A stretch of 64,000 bases of DNA, taken from Ilyobacter_A sp963675185 (GTDB lineage Bacteria > Fusobacteriota > Fusobacteriia > Fusobacteriales > Fusobacteriaceae). The stretch covers positions 1,178,001 to 1,242,000 of the forward strand of contig CAXXOH010000003.1 of assembly GCA_963675185.2 (NCBI GenBank), in the 5' to 3' direction. This document shows, one piece after another, positions 16,124 to 25,055 of this stretch (position 1 is the stretch's first letter; every line of letters begins with the position of its first letter). The translations under genes were made by a program, and so were the position numbers. The notes below the pieces were generated by a model. It saw only the letters and a list, made by a program, of their open reading frames with translations, ran no database searches and was not told the origin of the DNA.

Positions 16124-17928
16124 AAAGTCATCTTAATTTTAAAAGGTCTCTTGTCTTCTGGACTGAATTTAAAGATCTTTCTCAAACCGTATTTTGGAAT
16201 TTCCACCCTTATGTTTTCCTTTTCGGAAAAATTTTTAATCTCGTCTATTATTATTCCGTTTATATCAGTTATGAACTCCTGGCCGTTTATAACAACTAGT
16301 TCATTGCTGATCATGTCGCCGCCGGGTTTTGTAAGCTCAAGAATAAACTTTAGGTTGCTGCTGGTTAGTATGAGGTTGAAGTTTTTGACGTTCTCTTTGC
16401 CCAGCATCAATTGATCAGAGGAGTATCCCAGGTAGTTCGAATCATCAACTTTTATGTGGTATTCCTTTAGTATGTTTAGGTCTGGAAATTCATAATATCC
16501 ATTTTTACCGCTTATAGAGCTGGCTATGAACTTATCCCCGCTCTCATATAAAAAAAGCTTTACATTTTTTAGAGGGTTTACCCCATTTGTCAAAAAACCG
16601 CTTATGGAACTAAGGTAGGGGTTTAAAGAAAAACTTAAATTGTTCACTGTTGAAAACCGCTGAATCTTCTTTATGGTTCCAAAAGGTCTATAGCCGCTTT
16701 TCTCTATTTTTACAAAAGCCACGCCGTATCCTACTTCACCTGAAAAACTACCGTTTTTATCGGTTTGGAAGGCAGTTTCGATATCTTCTACCCTTATGAG
16801 CACCTTAGCTTCACTTATAGGCGAGCCGTTTCTGTCTAAAACTACCCCCCTTACTACACTAGGGATCTCATCTAGTTCCAAATCGAGGGAGTAGATTTCG
16901 TCATGTTTTGAAAAATCATAGGCGCTGTCATCTGCCACCTTGAGAACATATCCGGGTTTTTCCACCTTGATCCTGTATTTGCCTGGACGGATAGTACCAA
17001 CAAAATTTCCGGACAGATCGCTTTTGAAAGAGTAGCTGCTGCCGTCTTCACCCGTAAAGATTACGTCCACCCCGCCTATGAGGCTTTCCTTGAAGTGGGT
17101 GGAACCGTTTACGAAAGCTTTTAGGGGTTCCATATTCAACAGGATGATTTTTTTGCTGTTTTCGCTTACTACTAAGCCGTCTAACTGTAGGGATTTATAC
17201 CCAGGTGCAGTCATTTTTAAGTCATATACACCATAATTGAGGTCGGTGAACTCGAAGTTTTTTTTGAAGTTTATCTCCTTAACCGGCAAACCGGCTCTTA
17301 AAAATACTAGCTTACAATTTTCGATAGCGGAAGATCCCTCTGGAAATTCATCCAAGAACAGGGCGCCCGGTGATTTTGAATTGTCCGTTACTATGAAGAA
17401 CTTATCGGCTTTTTTCTCCAACTCGATGTTGAATGTGGTAAAACCGCTTTTTATAGCCGCTATCTCTTTACGGTCTATGTGATTTTCAGAGCTGAAGATG
17501 AACTCGTATCTGCCTTCAGGAAGGTCTAGCTTTAGAAAACCCTCTGAAAATTGCAGCTCCTGGACCTCTTCTCCCCCTAGTTCTTTGTACCTCATTCTAC
17601 CTTGATACACGTTGAAATTAAAGGATACCAGGCTGAGGGAGGTTTTTTTCAAAACGGCCTCTATCTCGCTTTCCCTACGTTTTTTTTCGTTTAGAGAAAA
17701 CCTTAAGTTGTAGTATTCAGCTTTTTTGACTTCAACTTCTGTGAAATCTCCATCTATTTCAAAACTTGTTTTTCCAAATATATCAGTTAATTTTTCTACT
17801 CCATTAACAGTGACAGAGGCACCATCTATGGCATAACCGTTTTCATCTTTAACAACAAAATCAAAGGTTTTGGCAAAACAACTTATGCCTATGAAAAAAA
17901 TCATAGCAAATAAAATATTTTTTAGCAT
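16117..17928 (-). CDS. Exported protein with repeated carboxypeptidase-regulatory-like domains
   Basis: A 603-residue protein with a signal peptide (LKNILFAMIFFIGISCFA). About six to seven successive beta-sandwich units follow, each with the transthyretin-like pattern of strands and turns, for example VRGVVLDRNGSPISEAKVLI with DKNGSFSG, and ISGFLTNGVNPLKNVKLFLYE with GKNGYYEFPDL. Such domains occur in surface and periplasmic proteins and bind partners or carbohydrates. No catalytic domain is seen. The start is the ATG at 17928, with AAAGGAGGG just upstream; a longer in-frame start at 17979 lies before the ribosome-binding site. The gene converges on the pilus operon and shares its terminator. 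Cell-surface role inferred. Confidence 0.8.
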   Translation of the reverse strand: MLKNILFAMIFFIGISCFAKTFDFVVKDENGYAIDGASVTVNGVEKLTDIFGKTSFEIDGDFTEVEVKKAEYYNLRFSLNEKKRRESEIEAVLKKTSLSLVSFNFNVYQGRMRYKELGGEEVQELQFSEGFLKLDLPEGRYEFIFSSENHIDRKEIAAIKSGFTTFNIELEKKADKFFIVTDNSKSPGALFLDEFPEGSSAIENCKLVFLRAGLPVKEINFKKNFEFTDLNYGVYDLKMTAPGYKSLQLDGLVVSENSKKIILLNMEPLKAFVNGSTHFKESLIGGVDVIFTGEDGSSYSFKSDLSGNFVGTIRPGKYRIKVEKPGYVLKVADDSAYDFSKHDEIYSLDLELDEIPSVVRGVVLDRNGSPISEAKVLIRVEDIETAFQTDKNGSFSGEVGYGVAFVKIEKSGYRPFGTIKKIQRFSTVNNLSFSLNPYLSSISGFLTNGVNPLKNVKLFLYESGDKFIASSISGKNGYYEFPDLNILKEYHIKVDDSNYLGYSSDQLMLGKENVKNFNLILTSSNLKFILELTKPGGDMISNELVVINGQEFITDINGIIIDEIKNFSEKENIRVEIPKYGLRKIFKFSPEDKRPFKIKMTLE

Positions 17929-17939
17929 AAACCCTCCTT

Positions 17940-17967
17940 TTGCCATTGAAAAAAAATGTGTTATAAT
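17940..17967 (+). promoter_or_regulatory. Promoter of the sensor kinase gene
   Basis: TTGCCA (17940-17945), a 16-base spacer and a perfect TATAAT (17962-17967) lie 44 bases before the kinase start. The same short gap must hold the divergent minus-strand promoter, which I cannot place with confidence. Confidence 0.7.
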
Positions 17968-18011
17968 GAAGTATAGCACTTTTTATAAACATTAGCAAGC
18001 GAGGGAAGGGT

Positions 18012-20405
18012 ATGAAGGGAAGCATTAAAAATAAGTTTTCACTTGTGATAATACTCATGAACCTGTTGGCCTTGGTTCTTACTTATGTTATCTCAAGCGA
18101 GATGATATTTAAGAATATAAGAGGCAACTTCAGGGAAAAAGTCGAAGAGGAAACGGTTTTTTTCAAAGAGTTTTTGAGACAGATTGAGATAAGTCTGAAT
18201 AAAGAGGCGGAAATGGTGTCCTACCACTATGACGTGGAGGATTTACTTGGAACGATGGCTGAGAGCGGAGATACCGGTGAGATAAAATCTGACATGGAGA
18301 GTTATTTTTTCGGTATAGAGGCCAGTCTGAAAAAACACCATGATAAATTTGACGATATAAGGTTGACCCTTTACAACATGAAGGGTGAATTTGTGGTGTC
18401 TGGAAGAGAGGACAAGGTGCAGAAAACTGTAGATGTAAACCTTGCAAAGTACTTTTATGATACAGGATATGTTTACTATGACTCCGGAGAAGACAAATTT
18501 AAAATGGAGTTCTATTCTCCAGTAAAAAGAAGTGGTAATGCGGAAGATATAGGAATAATAAAGCTAGAATGTGTTGTAGGGGAGAAGTTTCTCAACTACT
18601 TCAAGAGGTTTTATAGGGTGGACGTAGTTCTACTAGATAGGGATAAGGGAGCTATACTTTCAACCACAGATAAACTAACTATCCTGGCAATGCTAAAAAA
18701 CGACACCTCGGTGGAGGTAGACAAGACAAACTACTATATAAAGAGGATTAAATACGGGCTAAACAATGCCAGCGTGGAGCTATTGACTCTTTACGAGACT
18801 AATTTTTTGTTTGAAAACGTAGTTGAGGTGTCCATATCACTTTTCATAACGCTTTTTTTTGTGTTTGCACTGCTTTACCTGGTCTCAGGGACTATTTTGG
18901 GAGTTATAATGGATTCCATAAAGGCCCTAACAATGAAGATAAACTCGCTGAAAGAGGGAAATTTTGACATAAGCTTGGACGATCTGAAGGAAAAGGATGA
19001 CGAGATAGGTCTATTGGCGCGTGATTTTGAGAAGATGGTAGACATACTTAAAAATAAGATAGATGAACTAGAAAGGGCAGACACTCATAATAAGCTCTAT
19101 TCCGAGAGGCTGGAGGAGGCCAACAGGGAGCTTAAGGATGCACAGAAAAACCTAAGTGAAAAGAATAAGAATATAGATAGTATAAATAAAATATTAAACA
19201 ACAGGATATCCGAGATAACCAACATGTACTATTTGATAGTCAATATATCCAGGTTTATGGTAAATGAGAGGTTCTACCAGATTATAGCCAAGGGTATAAG
19301 AGAGGGGCTTTCCATATCTAAAGTTGCCATATACGTAAAATTAGGGCCGGAACTAGAGTTGAGGTCTAGCTTGGGTATGGCGGACATCCCAGAAAAAATA
19401 AAGGCTGACGAAGGGTTTTTGAACTTCATAAAAAGGAAGGAATTCGTGACTGTAGGGGAGGTTGTGGACTTTTACGACAAGGCCAGGGAAGCCTATGTGT
19501 TCCCGCTGATAAACCACAACGACGGTGAGCTTTACGGATTGCTTTTTGTGGACAACAACGGCAAACTGGGGCAGGAGCTTAGAAGGTCTATATTCACCTA
19601 TGTTAGAACCATAGTTCTTGCTATGGAGAACAGGAAGTTATACCTGAAACTCTTGGATGAAAATACTAAACTGGAAAACGCCATGAAAAGTATCCAAAAC
19701 TCTGAGAGGATGAAGAATATATTTCTTGCCAACATAAGTCATGAACTTAAAATACCTCTAGTTCCGATAAAGGGCTACACCGAACTCATGCTAGATGGAA
19801 AAATGGGTAACATAGCGGTAATGCAGAGAAGAGCTTTAAAGACCACTTTGAATAATATAGAGAGGCTTCAAGAGCTCATAGAAAATTTGCTGTCTTACTC
19901 GAAAATAGAGAGTGGCGACTACCACATGGCCTATGAGCAGATAGATTTGGAGGAATTGATAGAGGAAGTGCTTCAGAAGCTGGAGAACCTCATAAACAAA
20001 AAGGATGTAGTCATAGAGAAGCAGTACGATAGAAAATCTATGGAAATAGTCGGCGACAGGGAGTCTATAAAGCAGATTTTTTCCAACTTGATATCAAATG
20101 CCCTGAAATTTTCAGAGGAGGCAGTTAGCATAACTATAAACGTGAAGGACAAGAAAGACAAGGTAAGAATCTCGATAAGAGATACCGGGATAGGTATGGA
20201 TGAAAGTAAGATAAATGAGCTGCTAGAGGACTTCAGGCAGCTGGAAGAGGGGGACACAAGAAGGCACAGAGGGCTAGGACTTGGGCTGACCCTTGTTAAT
20301 AAGATGCTTCACTTCTACAATGAGAGACTTTATCTGAAAAGTAAACTCTATAAGGGTACGGAGGCATATTTCTATCTTCCTAAAAAAAAAATTAAGAGGG
20401 GATGA
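18012..20405 (+). CDS. Membrane sensor histidine kinase (orphan)
   Basis: A 797-residue two-component sensor. The order is: transmembrane helix (about 9-29); extracytoplasmic sensor domain (about 30-270); second helix (about 272-297); HAMP linker; coiled coil; a GAF-like segment (about 410-540); dimerisation domain with phospho-acceptor His577 in NISHELKIPL; and an ATPase domain with N box NLISNALKFSE, G1 box DTGIGM and G2 box GLGLGLTLV. The H box has LKIPL where most kinases have LRTPL. No response regulator gene is adjacent. The stop is one base from the next start codon, so it may be co-expressed with the DUF1537 kinase. The ligand is unknown. Confidence 0.93.
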   Translation: MKGSIKNKFSLVIILMNLLALVLTYVISSEMIFKNIRGNFREKVEEETVFFKEFLRQIEISLNKEAEMVSYHYDVEDLLGTMAESGDTGEIKSDMESYFFGIEASLKKHHDKFDDIRLTLYNMKGEFVVSGREDKVQKTVDVNLAKYFYDTGYVYYDSGEDKFKMEFYSPVKRSGNAEDIGIIKLECVVGEKFLNYFKRFYRVDVVLLDRDKGAILSTTDKLTILAMLKNDTSVEVDKTNYYIKRIKYGLNNASVELLTLYETNFLFENVVEVSISLFITLFFVFALLYLVSGTILGVIMDSIKALTMKINSLKEGNFDISLDDLKEKDDEIGLLARDFEKMVDILKNKIDELERADTHNKLYSERLEEANRELKDAQKNLSEKNKNIDSINKILNNRISEITNMYYLIVNISRFMVNERFYQIIAKGIREGLSISKVAIYVKLGPELELRSSLGMADIPEKIKADEGFLNFIKRKEFVTVGEVVDFYDKAREAYVFPLINHNDGELYGLLFVDNNGKLGQELRRSIFTYVRTIVLAMENRKLYLKLLDENTKLENAMKSIQNSERMKNIFLANISHELKIPLVPIKGYTELMLDGKMGNIAVMQRRALKTTLNNIERLQELIENLLSYSKIESGDYHMAYEQIDLEELIEEVLQKLENLINKKDVVIEKQYDRKSMEIVGDRESIKQIFSNLISNALKFSEEAVSITINVKDKKDKVRISIRDTGIGMDESKINELLEDFRQLEEGDTRRHRGLGLGLTLVNKMLHFYNERLYLKSKLYKGTEAYFYLPKKKIKRG

Positions 20406-20406
20406 G

Positions 20407-21552
20407 ATGAGACTAGCGGTAATTGCAGATGATTTTACAGGTGCCAATGATGTGGCTTTACAGATAAGAAAGTATGGACTTGAAGTTGTTAGCCTGGTGG
20501 ACGAAAACCTGGTGACAGCCTCAGAGGTAAATGTCATATCCAGCGAGACGAGAAATTCAGATCCCACTGCAGCAATGAAAAGAGTGGAAGAGATATTTTT
20601 AAAGATAAAAGAAAACGGATTTGAAAGGTTTTATAAAAAAATCGACTCAACCCTTCGGGGAAATCTAAGAGAAGAGATAGAGGCTATCCTAGCAAATTTA
20701 TGTAAAGAAGACAAGGTAATTGTGGTACCCAGCTTCCCTACCTTGGGGAGGATAGTGAAAAACGGCAGACACTATGTAAACGGAGTTCCGCTCAACATGA
20801 GTGAGTTTAGCAGAGACCCCATACATCCTATAAAGACAAATTACCTCAGCGAGCTTTTCAAAATGGGAGAAAACGTGTTTTTGCAGGACGTAAGGGAGGG
20901 TTTGGAAAAAAGACTTAAAGGGATTGAGGATCGCGTTATAATCTTAGATGCTGAAACTGACAGTGACCTAAAGACTATTTCAGAAGCACTTATAAAACTT
21001 GGAATGGACAGGTATGTAGTCGGTTCAGCCGGCATGATGGAATATCTCATGAAGGGATGGGGTTATAGAAGGGAAAGGGTTCTTATCGTTTCCGGATCCT
21101 GTAACGACAAGAATATAGAACAGATGGATTATTTATTAGGGTATAAATCCGATGAGTTAAACATTATAGACTTGAACCTAGAGGACAGGGGCAGAAACGT
21201 TTATGAAAATTTGAAAAATGATAAGGATATATTCGTAAGAAGCCTTTCTCGGAAAGAGGAAATGTACAGGCTCATTGAAATGGGGTACAGCACGGATGAA
21301 ATAAGCGACTATATCGGTCAGTTTGCAGCAGAGATTGCCAGTAGTTTTGCGATAACCAAGATATTCATATCCGGCGGCGAAACAACCCTCAAGGTGATGA
21401 AAAGCCTAGGAATAAAGGGGCTGAATGTAAAAAAACAGGTGGAGCCTGGCATAGCCTTGTGCCAAAGTTTTGACGGAAGATACGAGGTAATAACCAAGCC
21501 GGGGGGCTTCGGTACCATTGATATATTCCAAAAGTGCAGGTCTAGATTTTAG
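20407..21552 (+). CDS. DUF1537 four-carbon sugar-acid kinase family protein
   Basis: Members phosphorylate 3-oxo-tetronate, D-threonate, D-erythronate and related acids in catabolic pathways. The N-terminal substrate domain begins with the signature LAVIADDFTGANDVALQ, and KKIDSTLRGN is the conserved KxDSTLRG box. The C-terminal nucleotide domain has SGGETTLKVMKSLGIKGL, PGIALCQS and TKPGGFG. At 381 residues it is shorter than most family members (about 410-470). The aldolase or dehydrogenase usually encoded nearby is missing here. It starts one base after the sensor kinase stop. The substrate cannot be assigned. Confidence 0.9.
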   Translation: MRLAVIADDFTGANDVALQIRKYGLEVVSLVDENLVTASEVNVISSETRNSDPTAAMKRVEEIFLKIKENGFERFYKKIDSTLRGNLREEIEAILANLCKEDKVIVVPSFPTLGRIVKNGRHYVNGVPLNMSEFSRDPIHPIKTNYLSELFKMGENVFLQDVREGLEKRLKGIEDRVIILDAETDSDLKTISEALIKLGMDRYVVGSAGMMEYLMKGWGYRRERVLIVSGSCNDKNIEQMDYLLGYKSDELNIIDLNLEDRGRNVYENLKNDKDIFVRSLSRKEEMYRLIEMGYSTDEISDYIGQFAAEIASSFAITKIFISGGETTLKVMKSLGIKGLNVKKQVEPGIALCQSFDGRYEVITKPGGFGTIDIFQKCRSRF

Positions 21553-21565
21553 TTGTACAATGTTT

Positions 21566-21593
21566 TTGAAAAAGAGGATAAATATGATATAAT
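21566..21593 (+). promoter_or_regulatory. Promoter of the DUF1694-murA-rlmB unit
   Basis: TTGAAA (21566-21571), a 16-base spacer and a perfect TATAAT (21588-21593), about 50 bases before the coding region. Confidence 0.8.
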
Positions 21594-21645
21594 TGAAGTG
21601 TTTTCGGGTCGTTGATTGTAGTTTTTTAGAAGAGAGTTGATACGG

Positions 21646-22215
21646 GTGAAATTCGATGAATTCTTAGATGAAAAGGAAAAAAATAAGCTTGATTTTTTTA
21701 GGACTCAGAATGAAAAAAACTTCTATCTGGGTGAGTATAAAGAAAGGGTGGTGGCTGCCCTTCAGAAGGACCAAGTTATAGAGGACGATATTTATCAGGA
21801 AATTTTGGATGCCATGAAGGGCAAGGAAGTCCTCATGATAAAAATGAGTAGGGAAATACCATTTGACAGCTTGAAACCGTACATAATGGCGGCAGAAAAG
21901 CTTGGTGTAAGATATGAACTTGTGGATGGTTTGGCCTATCGCGGCGACATAGGACTGGTGGTCATATCTAAGCTGCCTCTGGAAAACGACGAGGACGATT
22001 TGATCATAAGGGATATGGATCAGGATTTCATAGACGTGGGTCTGGGGGAGATATTTAGCAAAAACAGAGGAAAGAAGATTTGTAAAAAGTGTTACAACGA
22101 GCTCAGTGAGAAGCTTCCGGAATATAGGGATAGCTTTAAAAAGATAAGCATCGTAGAAAAATTATTTGGGTATAAATGCCCTATTTGTATGCAGAAGCAG
22201 AAAAAGAAAAAGTAG
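21646..22215 (+). CDS. DUF1694 (YueI-like) protein with C-terminal cysteine pairs
   Basis: A 189-residue cytoplasmic protein. The middle part (FYLGEYKERVVAALQKDQVI, then a predicted Rossmann-like region ending DIGLVVISKLPLE) matches the pattern of the YueI/DUF1694 family, whose function is unknown. The C-terminus adds CKKCYNEL and CPIC, two Cys pairs that may bind zinc, which I do not recall from Bacillus YueI. An in-frame TTG at 21637 abuts the AGAAGAGAG ribosome-binding site, so I prefer the GTG at 21646. It is 9 bases upstream of murA in a likely operon. Confidence 0.7.
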   Translation: MKFDEFLDEKEKNKLDFFRTQNEKNFYLGEYKERVVAALQKDQVIEDDIYQEILDAMKGKEVLMIKMSREIPFDSLKPYIMAAEKLGVRYELVDGLAYRGDIGLVVISKLPLENDEDDLIIRDMDQDFIDVGLGEIFSKNRGKKICKKCYNELSEKLPEYRDSFKKISIVEKLFGYKCPICMQKQKKKK

Positions 22216-22224
22216 GAGGAATAA

Positions 22225-23493
22225 ATGGTAGAAGCTTTTAGAATAAAAGGTAAGGCGAGCTTGAATGGGGAAGTTAAGATAAGCGGCGCAAAAAATGCAG
22301 CGCTCCCAATTTTAATAGCAACCTTAATAGAGAAGGGGACGTATATTTTAAGGAATGTGCCGAATTTGATGGATATAAGGACGCTTATGAATCTTTTGAG
22401 AGAGCTGGGCTTGGAAATAGAGAAGATAGATGAGGATTCTTATAGGATAGAAAACACAGGCATCAAAAGGACAGAGGCTCCATATGAACTTGTAAAAAAA
22501 ATGAGGGCATCGTTTTTGGTGATGGGACCTATGCTCGCACATGAGAAAAAAGCGAGGGTGTCACTTCCGGGTGGATGTGCCATAGGTGCAAGGCCAGTGG
22601 ATTACCATTTAAAAGGATTCGAAGCCCTTGGAGCTAAAATAGACATAAGCCACGGATATGTGGAAGCGGAAGTGGACGAACTTGTTGGAGCTAATATAAT
22701 CTTTGACTTCCCGAGTGTTGGCGCCACGGAAAATGTAGTCATGGCAGCGGTCAAGGCTAAGGGGAAAACTGTAATAGAGAATGCCGCCAGTGAGCCGGAG
22801 GTGGAAGATCTTTGTAATTTTTTGAACGCCATGGGGGCTAAAATAAAGGGAATAGGTACATCCAGGCTCGATATAGAGGGTGTGGACAAACTTTCTCCTT
22901 GTGAGTATTCTATAATTCCTGACAGGATAGAAGCAGGGACTTTTTTGATAGCTTCTATAATGACTGAGGGGGAGATAAGGATAAAGGGTGTGGATTTTTG
23001 CCATCTTGAAAGCTTTATAATGAAGCTTCAGGAGATGGGGGTAAAGATAAAGCAGGATGGAGATTATATTTGGACGGATTCTAAAACAAGCGACCTAAAA
23101 TCTATAAAAGTTCAAACTATGCCTCATCCAGGATTTCCTACAGACCTTCAGGCGCAAATGATGTCACTCATGTCGACGGTTCCCGGAACAGGAGAAGTAA
23201 AAGAAACTGTTTTCGAGAACAGGTTTATGCACATACCGGAGTTAAACAGGATGGGTGCTAACATACACGTTGACGGGAATGTAGCTATAATAAACGGTGG
23301 GCAAGAATACAGTGGGGCAGAAGTCATGGCCAGTGATTTGAGAGCCGGGGCGAGCTTAGTTTTGGCAGCCTTGGTGGCTGAAGGGGAAACGGTTGTCAAC
23401 AGGATCTACCACATAGATAGAGGGTATGAAAATCTAGAGGGTAAACTGTCTAAATTGGGAGCTAAAATAGAAAGAATAAAAGTGGAGGTATAG
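22225..23493 (+). CDS. murA: UDP-N-acetylglucosamine 1-carboxyvinyltransferase
   Basis: MurA makes the first committed step of peptidoglycan synthesis, transferring enolpyruvate from phosphoenolpyruvate to UDP-GlcNAc in the cytoplasm. The 422-residue protein shows the start GKASLNGEVKISGAKNAALP. The loop PGGCAIGARPVDYHL carries catalytic Cys118, so it is expected to be fosfomycin-sensitive, unlike Asp variants. FPTDLQAQMMSLM and a C-terminal DLRAGASLVLAAL complete the family signature. An AGGAGGAATAA site precedes the ATG. It lies between the DUF1694 gene and rlmB with short gaps. Confidence 0.98.
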   Translation: MVEAFRIKGKASLNGEVKISGAKNAALPILIATLIEKGTYILRNVPNLMDIRTLMNLLRELGLEIEKIDEDSYRIENTGIKRTEAPYELVKKMRASFLVMGPMLAHEKKARVSLPGGCAIGARPVDYHLKGFEALGAKIDISHGYVEAEVDELVGANIIFDFPSVGATENVVMAAVKAKGKTVIENAASEPEVEDLCNFLNAMGAKIKGIGTSRLDIEGVDKLSPCEYSIIPDRIEAGTFLIASIMTEGEIRIKGVDFCHLESFIMKLQEMGVKIKQDGDYIWTDSKTSDLKSIKVQTMPHPGFPTDLQAQMMSLMSTVPGTGEVKETVFENRFMHIPELNRMGANIHVDGNVAIINGGQEYSGAEVMASDLRAGASLVLAALVAEGETVVNRIYHIDRGYENLEGKLSKLGAKIERIKVEV

Positions 23494-23502
23494 AAGATAT
23501 TA

Positions 23503-24210
23503 ATGGAGAAAATAATCGGACCTAATCCTGTAATGGAAGCTTTGAAAAATAATAGGAATATAGATAAAATAGAGGTGTTTAAGGGGGGGAGTCAAGACAG
23601 GTTAGCTGGACTTTTGGCAGAAGCCAGAAGAAAAGGCGTAAAGATAGCGTATACTGATAAAAGGGTTGAAAACTCACAGGGTGTAGTTGCGTATATGGAC
23701 GCCTATGATTACTATGTGGATTTTGGAGAATTTTTGGAGAAACTTACTAAAAAGAAAACTGCAACAGTTCTAATATTGGACGGCATACAGGATCCTAGGA
23801 ACCTAGGAGCCTTGATAAGGAGTGCAGAGATATTTGATGTTTCAGGAATAATAATTCCTGAGAGGAATTCCGTAAGAATAAACGAGACCGTGGTAAAGAC
23901 CTCTACTGGAGCGATAGAGTATGTGGATATAGTCAAGGTGAAAAATATATCGGAAGCTATAGAACAGCTGAAAAAACTAGATTTTTGGGTTTACGGTGCA
24001 GAGGCATCTGGTGAGAAATATTACTACGAGGAAAACTATCCTGAAAAAACTGCCCTTGTATTGGGGAGCGAGGGCTCTGGAATAAGGAAAAAAGTTAAAG
24101 AATACTGCGATGTTCTCATAAAGATACCTGTGTTTGGTAAAATAAATTCGTTAAATGTTTCTGTTGCAGGTGGAATATTGCTTTCTGAAATTTCAAAAAA
24201 TAGGATATAA
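23503..24210 (+). CDS. rlmB: TrmH-family 23S rRNA 2'-O-methyltransferase, RlmB-like
   Basis: A SPOUT-class methyltransferase; RlmB methylates the ribose of G2251 in 23S rRNA. The 235-residue protein has the N-terminal substrate-binding domain starting GPNPVMEAL. The knotted catalytic domain has motif 1 LDGIQDPRNLGALIRSAE, motif 2 LGSEGSGIRK and motif 3 IPVFGKINSLNVSVAGGI. The order rlmB-sigH is shared with Bacillus and supports RlmB over other TrmH paralogues, although yacP, which lies between them in Firmicutes, is absent. The ATG at 23503 has only a distant GGAGGT site (23483-23488). Confidence 0.92.
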   Translation: MEKIIGPNPVMEALKNNRNIDKIEVFKGGSQDRLAGLLAEARRKGVKIAYTDKRVENSQGVVAYMDAYDYYVDFGEFLEKLTKKKTATVLILDGIQDPRNLGALIRSAEIFDVSGIIIPERNSVRINETVVKTSTGAIEYVDIVKVKNISEAIEQLKKLDFWVYGAEASGEKYYYEENYPEKTALVLGSEGSGIRKKVKEYCDVLIKIPVFGKINSLNVSVAGGILLSEISKNRI

Positions 24211-24281
24211 TAATAAAGGGGTATTATTTGGTTATAGGGTAATTCGTGTAGCTTGTGTTTTTTACGGGGGAGAGTGTAAGT

Positions 24282-24896
24282 ATGACGATGGAAAACTTGG
24301 TTACAGATGAACTTTTGGATCAGGCAAAGAATGGTGACCAGGAAGCGGTTGGGAAAATATTTGATCAGTATAAAAACTTTGTTTTCCTAAAGGCTAGGAA
24401 CTATTTTTTAATGGGGGCTGAAAGAGAAGATCTTATCCAGGAGGGAATGATTGGCCTTTTAAAGGCTATAAGGGCGTACGACAAAGATAAAACTGCATCT
24501 TTTAAGACGTTCGCCTCTATATGCATAAAAAGACAGCTTATAACGGCTATCAAATCTGCAAATTCTCAAAAAAACATGGCGTTAAACTCAGCTATAGGGA
24601 TACAGGGAGAAAATGAAGACAACAGAGAAGTAGTTTATGTAAAGGGGCTGGAATCTTACGTTTCTTACAACCCGGAAGAACTCTACCTAACGAAAGAACA
24701 GCTATTAGGTCTCAAAGAATACTTGAGTGAAAATTTGAGTACTTTTGAAAATGACGTGTTTACTTACATGGCGTTGGGGTTTAGCTATAAGGATATAGCT
24801 AAAAAACTTGAAAAAAAGATAAAATCTGTGGACAATGCCATACAAAGGATAAAGAGAAAAAGCGAGGCGTGGCTCTCGGGCTATAGAAAAGACTAA
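24282..24896 (+). CDS. sigH: RNA polymerase sigma factor, SigH (Spo0H)-like
   Basis: A 204-residue sigma-70 family protein. Region 2 holds FVFLKARNYFLMGAEREDLIQEG and GLLKAIRAYD, then SFKTFASICIKRQLITAIKSA. Region 4 ends with FSYKDIAKKLEKKIKSVDNAIQRIKRKS. Size, sequence and position after rlmB match SigH of Firmicutes, which controls the transition state and competence as well as sporulation. Fusobacteria do not sporulate, so the role must differ. The annotated frame extends upstream to 24255, but GGGGGAGAG at 24266-24274 lies inside it, so I chose the ATG at 24282. A short terminator follows. Confidence 0.9.
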   Translation: MTMENLVTDELLDQAKNGDQEAVGKIFDQYKNFVFLKARNYFLMGAEREDLIQEGMIGLLKAIRAYDKDKTASFKTFASICIKRQLITAIKSANSQKNMALNSAIGIQGENEDNREVVYVKGLESYVSYNPEELYLTKEQLLGLKEYLSENLSTFENDVFTYMALGFSYKDIAKKLEKKIKSVDNAIQRIKRKSEAWLSGYRKD

Positions 24897-24897
24897 G

Positions 24898-24919
24898 GCA
24901 ACTTTAGGGTTGCTTTTTT
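24898..24919 (+). terminator. Intrinsic terminator after sigH
   Basis: A GCAAC (24898-24902) and GTTGC (24909-24913) stem, extended by weak pairs on both sides, with six T residues after it. Confidence 0.85.
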
Positions 24920-24985
24920 CTATGGGATTAAATTTTTTTTAAATAATTTTTTCAATTTAACAGCGTTCAGCCAGGCTTCAAATAC

Positions 24986-25014
24986 TTGTATAAAATATTG
25001 AAGTATGTTATATT
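24986..25014 (+). promoter_or_regulatory. Promoter of leuS
   Basis: TTGTAT (24986-24991), a 17-base spacer and TATATT (25009-25014). The leader is only about 40 bases, and no T-box element is present. Confidence 0.65.
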
Positions 25015-25055
25015 AGATTGTGCAAATGTAAAAAGACGAAAAGGGAGTGAAATGG

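Noticed and set aside
16072..16299. Plus-strand frame starting right after the helical-repeat gene
   Set aside because: It runs through a terminator and is antisense to the minus-strand repeat-domain gene.
24920..25055. Possible T-box leader for leuS
   Set aside because: The gap is too short and has neither a specifier stem nor the TGG-type T-box sequence.
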